DNA of 48,743 nucleotides from positions 9,358 to 58,100 of the forward strand of contig CACZXG010000004.1 of assembly GCA_902785055.1 (NCBI GenBank). The letters run 5' to 3'. Positions 42,157 through 48,743 of the stretch are shown here, piece after piece; position 1 is the first letter of the stretch; each line of letters opens with the position of its first letter. A model generated the notes under the pieces. The model did no database searches. It was given only the letters and a program-made list of their open reading frames with translations, and had not been told where the DNA came from. The DNA is from an uncultured Lachnospiraceae bacterium (GTDB lineage Bacteria > Bacillota > Clostridia > Lachnospirales > Lachnospiraceae). The position numbers and the translations under genes were made by a program.

Positions 42157-43473
42157 ATGGAGCTGAGCAACGATATTCCGCGACTATATACCGGCATAGC
42201 CGAATGGCTGGGCTGCCTGACTGTATTGCTGAACTGTCGCAGAAGAGTGGACACCGGCCTGTTTATAGCGATCAGCACGGCAGCTGTTGTTTTGCAGTGC
42301 GGCCTTCTGGTCCTGACTGCGGGCGTAGACGCCGGGATCCTATGGGTCTGCATTATGGGCATAGCTTTCCTGCAGATGGTTATTTTTCTTTATCTTTGCG
42401 CTGATATTTCTCCGCAGGGGGTACTCTATGGAGCCGGTGCCGCTTTTTTGCACGCGGAATTTGCCGCTTCTCTCGAGTGGCAGCTGCATGCCTGGGGCCT
42501 GAGATTCTACCCGAACGACAACTTCTTTCCCTCTGTGCTGATGGTCGTGGTTTATGCGGCGGTCTTTTCTTTTTTCAGCTTCATGTCCAGGCGCCATATC
42601 ACGGAGAATTTTTTGAAGAGCCTGACCTGGAAGGAAGTCATTTCAATCTCTCTTTTGATAATATTTACTTTCGCGTTCAGCAACCTGAGCTTTTTCCTCG
42701 CAGGATCTCCGTTTTCGGGGCGGGTCACCGAGGATATTTTTGCCATGCGCACTTTGGCGGACGGGTTAGGAACGGCAGTATTCTGGGGGTTTGAGATCAG
42801 TATTTCCGAACTTCTCACCCAGAAGGAACTCTATTCAATCCGTCATGTTCTTAGCAGTCAGTATGAACAGTTCCGCTATTATCAGGAGAGTGAAGAAATG
42901 CTGCATATGATGCAGCATGATTTAAAACACCAGATCGAAGGGCTGCGCGGCGAGACCAACGAGCAAAAAAAAGAAGAGTGGCTCGATATGATCGAAAATG
43001 AGCTCGATAAGTGGTGGCTCCCGCAGCGCACGGGAAATTCCGTATTTGATACGATCCTCTCCGCGAAACTCAGGAGGGCAAGGCAGCTGGATGTGAGGAT
43101 CACCTGCGTGGCGGACGGAGCGCTCTTAAACTGCCTTCATGTGGCGGATATTTGTACGATCTTCGGCAACGCTCTCGACAATGCTCTTGAGAGTGTAGTA
43201 ATGATACCGGATCCGGAGAAACGTCTGATCCATGTCTCTGTTTCAGCCCAAAAGAACTTTATCTTCATTAACATTTCCAACACATTGGGAACACCGCTGA
43301 TCGAATCGGAAAATATACTCCTTACGACGAAAAGGGACAAAAAGAACCACGGATACGGGATCAAGGGGATCAAGTACGTAGTCGGCAAATACGGAGGCCA
43401 TGTTTCTTACAAAGCCGATGAAGGGTGGTTCCGGCTCAATATTCTTATCCCAATGAAACAGATAAACACCTGA
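42157..43473 (+). CDS. GHKL-type sensor histidine kinase
   Basis: The 438-residue protein has about six membrane segments in its first 215 residues and a cytoplasmic kinase with the phospho-acceptor His254 in MQHDLKHQIEG, an N box NALDNALESV and a glycine-rich GYGIKGIKYVV. This is the HPK10-like/AgrC-type architecture that pairs with LytTR regulators and often senses peptides. No AgrB/AgrD-like gene is visible next to it. AAGGAGAAAAG sets the start. Confidence 0.9.
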   Translation: MELSNDIPRLYTGIAEWLGCLTVLLNCRRRVDTGLFIAISTAAVVLQCGLLVLTAGVDAGILWVCIMGIAFLQMVIFLYLCADISPQGVLYGAGAAFLHAEFAASLEWQLHAWGLRFYPNDNFFPSVLMVVVYAAVFSFFSFMSRRHITENFLKSLTWKEVISISLLIIFTFAFSNLSFFLAGSPFSGRVTEDIFAMRTLADGLGTAVFWGFEISISELLTQKELYSIRHVLSSQYEQFRYYQESEEMLHMMQHDLKHQIEGLRGETNEQKKEEWLDMIENELDKWWLPQRTGNSVFDTILSAKLRRARQLDVRITCVADGALLNCLHVADICTIFGNALDNALESVVMIPDPEKRLIHVSVSAQKNFIFINISNTLGTPLIESENILLTTKRDKKNHGYGIKGIKYVVGKYGGHVSYKADEGWFRLNILIPMKQINT

Positions 43474-43477
43474 TTGG

Positions 43478-43507
43478 ACGGTCCGGCATTTGCCGGACCG
43501 TTTGTGT
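43478..43507 (+). terminator. Terminator of the two-component operon
   Basis: ACGGTCCGGC and GCCGGACCGT form a perfect 10-bp stem with an ATTT loop, then TTGTGTTT. Confidence 0.75.
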
Positions 43508-43620
43508 TTAAAAATCAACGGTTCATGTCAAGGCAGACTATCTGCATGCAATACTTGGTATGATAATAGATACATGTGTTGAATCTTTTTGTTTTATCAC
43601 ACAAAGGGAGGAAAAGGATA

Positions 43621-46380
43621 ATGAAAAAAAATCTGGCACTAATCTTATCAGCTGCCCTTATGATCACCATGATGTCGAACGCGGTGATACCCGCGCTCGC
43701 GTCAGAGGGCTCGGCGGATGACCCGTACAAGCTGATCCTTACGGAAGAACCGAAACCTTCATCCGGTTCCCGTAAAGCAGCAGGCGAGGCGGCCGCGGCA
43801 GCTGCAGCAGAGCAGGCCGCTCAGGCGGAAGGATCCGACACCAGTGATCCTTATAAGGGCGGCGACAACAGTGACCCTTACAAGGGGACCGGAGGCGACA
43901 GCAGCGATCCTTACAAGGGGACCGGCGGTGATACGAGCGATCCGTATAAGGGAACCGGCGGCGGAGATGCCGGCGCACAGGCCGCAGCAGAACCCGCTGC
44001 GAATGCGGAGAACTATGTTCCCGAGCCCGGCGCAGACGCGAAGTATACGGTGACGGTCACACCTGACAACTGGGTGAAGATCGAAAACGAAGGCGGGGCG
44101 ACCCTCGGCCTGTCCCAGAAATCCGGCGTGAAGATCATTGAAGAAGAAGGACTTGCATTCAAGGATCTCAACCAGAACGGAAGCCTGGACGTCTATGAAG
44201 ACTGGAGAAAGCCCGCGGAAGAGCGCGCGCAGAGCCTCGCTGAAGCAATGAAGGGTGAAGAGAAAGCGCTCATGCTGGCACATGGCGGCTGGGACGGCGA
44301 TTTCACGACAGAGCCTCTCATGGCGGACGACGCATCCGCTGTTTACCTGAAAGCCGGCGGACGCGGCGGCGTTACCCGCGCGATCAGTAACGGCGGCGGA
44401 GCCCATGCGAAATGGACGAACGCGCTTCAGGAAGTCGCTGAGAGCTGCTTCTACGGTATTCCCGCTATGATCTCCATCGATCCCAGCAATATTTCGGGCC
44501 TTGTTGAGAGCGTATCTCTCGCTTCTACTATGGATCCCGAACTTGCTGCTGAGATCGGCAAGCAGACCGCGAAGCAGTACCGCGCAGCAGGCGTAACCGC
44601 TCTGCTCGGACCGCAGGTCGATATCGCTTCGCCCATTATGAGCCGCGCAGGCGGAACTTACGGCGAAGATCCGCAGCTGACGCTTGACATTGCAACTGCA
44701 TATGTCAATGCAATGCAGTCTACATACGATGAGAACGGCGAAGACCTCGGCTGGGGCAGTGAGTCCGTGTACTGCTTCACGAAGCATTTCGGCGGCGCAG
44801 GCTCCACTGAAGGCGGACGTGACGACCACACCTATGCCGGCAGATATACTGTATTTCCGGGAGAGAACCTGGAAGCGCACCTGATCACCTATTTTGACGG
44901 CGTGTTCAACCTTCCCGGAAAGACCGGAAAATCCGGTATCATGACCGAGTACGCGATCAACGTCGACAAGGACGGCAATCCCTTCGGCGGAGAGTACGCG
45001 GGCGCTTATAATGAATTCATGTACAGCCTTTTGGACGAAGTCGGCTATGACAGCCTCAAGATCACTGACTGGGGCGTGTTCGGCGGGCTCGGAGAGAAGA
45101 CCGGCGGTCTGTGGGGAACGGAGAGCCTGAGCGAGCCCGAGCGTGTTGCTCTCGGATTTGAGCGCGGCGTGAACATCCTGGGCGGCTATGGCGGCTACGG
45201 CGGAATCGGCGCGATCGCAGAAGGCTACAATGTACTTGCCGGCAGGATCGGCGAGGAGGAAGCGAATAAGATCCTCACAAAGGCAGCATATAACTACATC
45301 GTCGTGATGATGAACCTTGGAATGTTCGAGCAGCCTTATAATGACAGCGCTTATGCGGATTCCATTATCTTCAGCACGGATTCGAATGCGTTCGGTCAGC
45401 AGACACAGGACGCTTCTGTGGTCATGATCAAGAACGACGGAGTGCTCACAGGAGAAGCCAAGAGCGCGAAGCCGAAGGTCTATGTACCGTACGTTTACAG
45501 CACAGGATTCTCCGCAAACTGGATGATGGGCGTCAATGAAGGAACACCTTCCTGGGCTCCCGGACTTGATCTCGAGATACTTGGTAAATATTTTGACGTC
45601 GTAACAGATAAACCCGGCACCGCAACCGGAGAGCCGGACGCGGAAGGAAAGCCGAAGTTTACAAAGGACGATATTACAAGAGCGACTGCTGAGGAGATCG
45701 CAGGCTGCGATTATATCCTCGTAGGTATGACAGGCGCTTTCAGCGCGTCCTATAACTCTCACCTGCAGGCAGCTTTCGGAGCACCCAGAGACCTGACCGG
45801 AATAGAGGACTTCTATTATCCCGCTTCCCTGCAGTATGCCGAGTATACAGCTGACACTGCACGCGATCCTTCGATCAGCGGAAACACGGTTGACGGCGCG
45901 AAGGAAAACCGTTCCTACAAGGGAAGAACTGCTCCCGCAGATCCCAATTACGGACATCTGGAAGCTCTGCAGTACGCGGAATCGATTTCCGGTGATATTC
46001 CTGTGATTGCGGCGGTCAGCATGGAAAGAGGCATGGTCTGGACGGAAGTCGAGCCTCTCTGCGACGCGATCTTTGTATCCTACAATGCGCAGAAGACGGA
46101 TTCCATCGCACGGATGATCCTCGGTCAGATCGAGCCTTCCGGACTCCTGGTATTCCAGCAGCCGGCTTCCATGGAAGCGGTTGAAGCGCAGGTGGATGAC
46201 GTTCCCCGCGATGTGGAATGCTATAAAGACGCGGCAGGAAACACCTATGATTTCGCGTTTGGTATGAACTGGGCAGGCGTCATCAATGACGAACGTACCG
46301 AAACATATTCCGCGGAACCGCTTACAAAGGTGAAGAGCCACGATTTCGGCGATAAGTTAAAGACGGCGGCAGCAGAATAA
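43621..46380 (+). CDS. Secreted GH3 family glycoside hydrolase with N-terminal repeats
   Basis: The 919-residue protein has a signal peptide (residues 1-27, LALILSAALMITMM core, ALASEG cut). Residues 76-117 hold four copies of a SDPYKGTGGD-type repeat, probably a flexible spacer. The GH3 catalytic domain follows, with VSLASTMDPELAAEIGKQ, a KHFGG segment and the nucleophile Asp483 in ITDWGVFG, then the second GH3 domain with DYILVGMTGAF. No Fn3 domain is seen at the end. GGGAGGAAAAGG sets the start at 43621. A weak extended -10 (TGGTATGAT) lies near 43557. It precedes a permuted GH3 gene by 68 bases. Confidence 0.88.
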   Translation: MKKNLALILSAALMITMMSNAVIPALASEGSADDPYKLILTEEPKPSSGSRKAAGEAAAAAAAEQAAQAEGSDTSDPYKGGDNSDPYKGTGGDSSDPYKGTGGDTSDPYKGTGGGDAGAQAAAEPAANAENYVPEPGADAKYTVTVTPDNWVKIENEGGATLGLSQKSGVKIIEEEGLAFKDLNQNGSLDVYEDWRKPAEERAQSLAEAMKGEEKALMLAHGGWDGDFTTEPLMADDASAVYLKAGGRGGVTRAISNGGGAHAKWTNALQEVAESCFYGIPAMISIDPSNISGLVESVSLASTMDPELAAEIGKQTAKQYRAAGVTALLGPQVDIASPIMSRAGGTYGEDPQLTLDIATAYVNAMQSTYDENGEDLGWGSESVYCFTKHFGGAGSTEGGRDDHTYAGRYTVFPGENLEAHLITYFDGVFNLPGKTGKSGIMTEYAINVDKDGNPFGGEYAGAYNEFMYSLLDEVGYDSLKITDWGVFGGLGEKTGGLWGTESLSEPERVALGFERGVNILGGYGGYGGIGAIAEGYNVLAGRIGEEEANKILTKAAYNYIVVMMNLGMFEQPYNDSAYADSIIFSTDSNAFGQQTQDASVVMIKNDGVLTGEAKSAKPKVYVPYVYSTGFSANWMMGVNEGTPSWAPGLDLEILGKYFDVVTDKPGTATGEPDAEGKPKFTKDDITRATAEEIAGCDYILVGMTGAFSASYNSHLQAAFGAPRDLTGIEDFYYPASLQYAEYTADTARDPSISGNTVDGAKENRSYKGRTAPADPNYGHLEALQYAESISGDIPVIAAVSMERGMVWTEVEPLCDAIFVSYNAQKTDSIARMILGQIEPSGLLVFQQPASMEAVEAQVDDVPRDVECYKDAAGNTYDFAFGMNWAGVINDERTETYSAEPLTKVKSHDFGDKLKTAAAE
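43845..43970 (+). repeat. Tandem 33-39 base repeats coding SDPYKGTGGD
   Basis: Four in-frame copies of a unit coding (S)DPYKG(TGGD) lie in the GH3 linker. The copies differ at several third-codon positions, so they are maintained as protein rather than as recent DNA slippage. Confidence 0.85.
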
Positions 46381-46448
46381 CGGATCGCCGGGCAAGCCCC
46401 GGATGTCCTGCTGCATCGAATTAATCAACATAGATAAGGAGGAAGAAA

Positions 46449-48743
46449 ATGCTTAATTTTCTGTCAACACTGCTGTCCCCGATATTTACGCCGATGGGAG
46501 TCAGCCAGGCGGACCTCACTGCATATCTGAACCAGCTGTCGGGTTATGTGTACGCGATCCTCTTCGTGATCATCGCGATGATCGCTCTCATGATCGGGGC
46601 GCATTGGGCAAAAAAGGGAACCCGCCACATCATCCGCTGGGTTGCCGGCCTTGGCGCGCTGGCGGCAGTCGTGGGAATTGTAAACGCGATCTGCTTCGGT
46701 CCCATGTATAATAACGTCTCCGGCTTCCTGAACGCTTCCAAAGTCAACCTTTCTGAGGAAACGGTAGCGCAGAGCCGGGCGACAGTCCAGAAAGTCGGCG
46801 AAGAGGGCGTGGTCCTTTTAAAGAACAACGGGATCCTGCCCCTTAACGTGGAAGAGTCGAAGAAGCTGAACGTGTTCGGCTGGTCTTCTACCAATCCGAT
46901 CTACGGAGGAACCGGATCCGGATCCTCCAGCTCCGCAACCGCAGTCAGTATCCTGCAGTCCATGAAGGACGCCGGCTTTGAGCCCAACGAGGGTCTCTCC
47001 GGCATGTATGTGGAGTACCGCGCGGAGCGTCCCACGATCGCCATGGCTTCCCAGGACTGGACAGTTCCGGAGCCGCCGGTCAGCGTTTACAACGACAATA
47101 TGATGAAAGCGATCCACGAGTATTCCGATACAGCTGTCATCGTAATCGGCCGAAGCGGCGGTGAAGGCGCTGACCTTCCCACCGACATGAAGGCGGTCCT
47201 CGACGGAACTTATAATCCCGCGGAAAAGGTCTCCGCGGCACCCGGCAACTACGGCTATATGAATGCAGTTGCATGGAACAACGGCGCATATGATGATTTT
47301 GAAGCGGGTGAGTCCTACCTCGAGCTCTCCGTGACGGAAGAGAACCTGGTGGGGATGGTCTGCTCCGAGTTCGATAAGGTCATCGTGATCATCAACGCGA
47401 ACAACGCCATGGAACTTGGATGGGTCGACGAGTATCCGCAGATCGGCGCTGTCCTTCTGGCACCCGGTTCCGGTATCACCGGTTTCGCGGCACTCGGCGA
47501 AGTTATGAGCGGCGCTGTGAACCCTTCCGGCAGAACGGTCGACACGTTTGTAAAAGACCTGTTCGCGACACCTTATATCAACAATATCGGAGAAATGTCC
47601 TTCACCAATGTGGATGACCTGAAGGCGAAGATCGCTGCGGCAGATCCCGCATATGAGGGAACACTCTCCTTCGTCAACTATGTCGAAGGCATTTATGTAG
47701 GCTACAAGTATTATGAGACCGCTTCCGACGACGGCGCGATCAAATATGAGGATCATGTCCAGTATCCCTTCGGCTATGGTCTCTCCTATACGACTTTTGA
47801 ACAGAAGATCGAGAACTTCAAGGCGGATGACAAGGCAGTCACTTTCGACGTCACTGTAAAGAATACGGGCAGTGTCGCCGGCAAGGACGTCGTGGAAGTA
47901 TACTTCACACCTCCGTATACAGACGGCGGTATTGAGAAAGCTTCTGTTAACCTTATTGACTTCGCAAAGACAGATGTGATCGAGCCCGGCGCTTCCCAGA
48001 CGGTCAGCTTCACGATCAACACCGAAGATATGGCGGCGTTTGATTCTGAAGGCATTAAGATCCAGGGCGGCGGCTATATCCTCGAAGCAGGAGAGTACAA
48101 GGTTTCTGTGAGGTCCGATTCCCACACTGTTTTGGACGAGCAGACCTTTACGATCGCCGCGGACGTAGACTACAGCAAGAACGGACGTGAAAGCGACAAG
48201 ATCCCCGCTGTAAACCAGTTCGAGGAATATGCGAGAGGCGATTTCGAAGTCCTCTCCCGTGCAGGCAAGTTCGCCAACTATGACGCCACCTGCGGACGCA
48301 AGCTTGCAGCAGAAGATTTCCAGATGGATGACGCCACACGCGCCAAGATCGAGGAATACGCTGTCGGCACCTATGACAGTACAAAATATAATGATCCCGC
48401 CGATGAGATGCCCACTACCGGCGCCAAGAACGGACTCAAGCTTGCGGATCTGACCGGAAAGCCTTACGACGATCCCGCATGGGACCAGCTGCTCGATCAG
48501 CTTACTTTCGAAGATATGGCGACCATGATCAACGTCGGCGGCTGGCAGACAGCCCCGATCGAATCCGTCGGTAAAGTCGGAACTTCCGACTGCGACGGAC
48601 CTGCAGGTCTGTCCAACTTCATCACCGGCGCTTACGGAAGCGCTTACCCGGCAGAGACACTGATGGCAATGACATGGAACAAGGATCTCGCATATGAGAT
48701 CGGAACATCCATGGGCCAGGAGTACCAGGACGCCAATAACTAC
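46449..48743 (+). CDS. Membrane-anchored GH3 hydrolase with reversed domain order (cut by window end)
   Basis: The open frame of 765 codons runs to the window edge. Two membrane helices (residues 33-51 and 61-83) enclose a basic loop (HWAKKGTRHIIR), which by the positive-inside rule puts the rest outside. Next come the GH3 C-terminal domain (GVVLLKNNGILPLN, then VIVIGRSGGEGADL), an Fn3-like domain from about residue 439 (PFGYGLSYTTF, then TVKNTGSVAGKDVVEVY), and only then the catalytic GH3 N-terminal domain from about residue 677 (LTFEDMATMINVGGW, DCDGPAGLS). Reversed order is known in some rumen GH3 beta-glucosidases. The nucleophile lies beyond the edge. AAGGAGGAAG gives the start. Confidence 0.88.
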   Translation, partial: MLNFLSTLLSPIFTPMGVSQADLTAYLNQLSGYVYAILFVIIAMIALMIGAHWAKKGTRHIIRWVAGLGALAAVVGIVNAICFGPMYNNVSGFLNASKVNLSEETVAQSRATVQKVGEEGVVLLKNNGILPLNVEESKKLNVFGWSSTNPIYGGTGSGSSSSATAVSILQSMKDAGFEPNEGLSGMYVEYRAERPTIAMASQDWTVPEPPVSVYNDNMMKAIHEYSDTAVIVIGRSGGEGADLPTDMKAVLDGTYNPAEKVSAAPGNYGYMNAVAWNNGAYDDFEAGESYLELSVTEENLVGMVCSEFDKVIVIINANNAMELGWVDEYPQIGAVLLAPGSGITGFAALGEVMSGAVNPSGRTVDTFVKDLFATPYINNIGEMSFTNVDDLKAKIAAADPAYEGTLSFVNYVEGIYVGYKYYETASDDGAIKYEDHVQYPFGYGLSYTTFEQKIENFKADDKAVTFDVTVKNTGSVAGKDVVEVYFTPPYTDGGIEKASVNLIDFAKTDVIEPGASQTVSFTINTEDMAAFDSEGIKIQGGGYILEAGEYKVSVRSDSHTVLDEQTFTIAADVDYSKNGRESDKIPAVNQFEEYARGDFEVLSRAGKFANYDATCGRKLAAEDFQMDDATRAKIEEYAVGTYDSTKYNDPADEMPTTGAKNGLKLADLTGKPYDDPAWDQLLDQLTFEDMATMINVGGWQTAPIESVGKVGTSDCDGPAGLSNFITGAYGSAYPAETLMAMTWNKDLAYEIGTSMGQEYQDANNY

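Noticed and set aside
43759-46341. 860-codon minus-strand frame opposite the first GH3 gene
   Set aside because: Antisense shadow of a strong coding gene with biased codons; no start signal and no domain pattern.
46818-48125. 435-codon minus-strand frame near the window end
   Set aside because: It is antisense to the permuted GH3 gene, whose plus-strand frame is open throughout and matches the family.

Overview
The window looks like chromosome of a Clostridia-class gut bacterium, most probably a Lachnospiraceae-type organism. The basis is the AGGAGG-type ribosome sites before most genes, a tryptophan T-box leader, a LytTR/GHKL two-component system, many glycoside hydrolases, ferredoxin-dependent 2-oxoacid metabolism, and middling GC with dense gene packing. 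This is inferred from gene content; there is no rRNA marker in the window. No insertion sequence, prophage or CRISPR array was seen.

Region 1 (1-5.6 kb) holds a thiamine salvage run (thiE end, thiD, tenA) but is full of broken genes: a HAD-like stub, a methyltransferase stub, a TetR gene and a GH1 glucosidase that both lost their N-termini at one junction, an antitoxin with a deletion and frameshift beside an intact RelE/ParE toxin, and a second radical-SAM-like start. Region 2 (5.6-10.4 kb) has a flavoprotein, a glutathione peroxidase, then a Trp T-box, a nested palindromic repeat, trpE-trpG-ACT, and a stand-alone L7/L12 C-terminal domain. Region 3 (10.4-17 kb) has a Gfo/Idh dehydrogenase, mazEF, and a molybdenum-flavoured set: mobA converging on a three-gene minus-strand operon (NTPase, membrane protein, anchored molybdopterin-fold protein) with a long attenuator-like leader. 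Next to it are a TROVE/vWA (Ro60-like) gene and a tiny minus-strand transcription unit.

Region 4 (17-29 kb) is a plus-strand run (FAD oxidoreductase, P1 peptidase, RidA, GH25, GH1, DUF362), a GH13 enzyme divergent from an AraC regulator, a WYL regulator, and the KDPG aldolase/KDG kinase pair that ends hexuronate catabolism. Region 5 (29-38.4 kb) starts with an unrecognised leader RNA, then iorA-iorB-paaK for aryl-pyruvate oxidation, a translationally coupled GT4-GH13 pair, and a Na/phosphate cotransporter. Region 6 (38.4-48.7 kb) has a double-glycine-leader peptide fused to an SH3-like domain, divergent from two microproteins, two tRNA-Leu genes, an SDR, a second WYL regulator of identical length, a LytTR two-component system, and two GH3 genes. 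The second GH3 gene is domain-permuted and membrane-anchored, and runs off the end.

The best candidates for something undescribed are the GG-leader/SH3 peptide with its divergent microproteins, the two leader RNAs (about 14.85-15.05 and 29.18-29.38 kb), the dispersed palindromic element shared by the trp and ior leader regions, and the small transcription unit beside the TROVE gene. All functional statements are read from sequence by eye; no database search was run.
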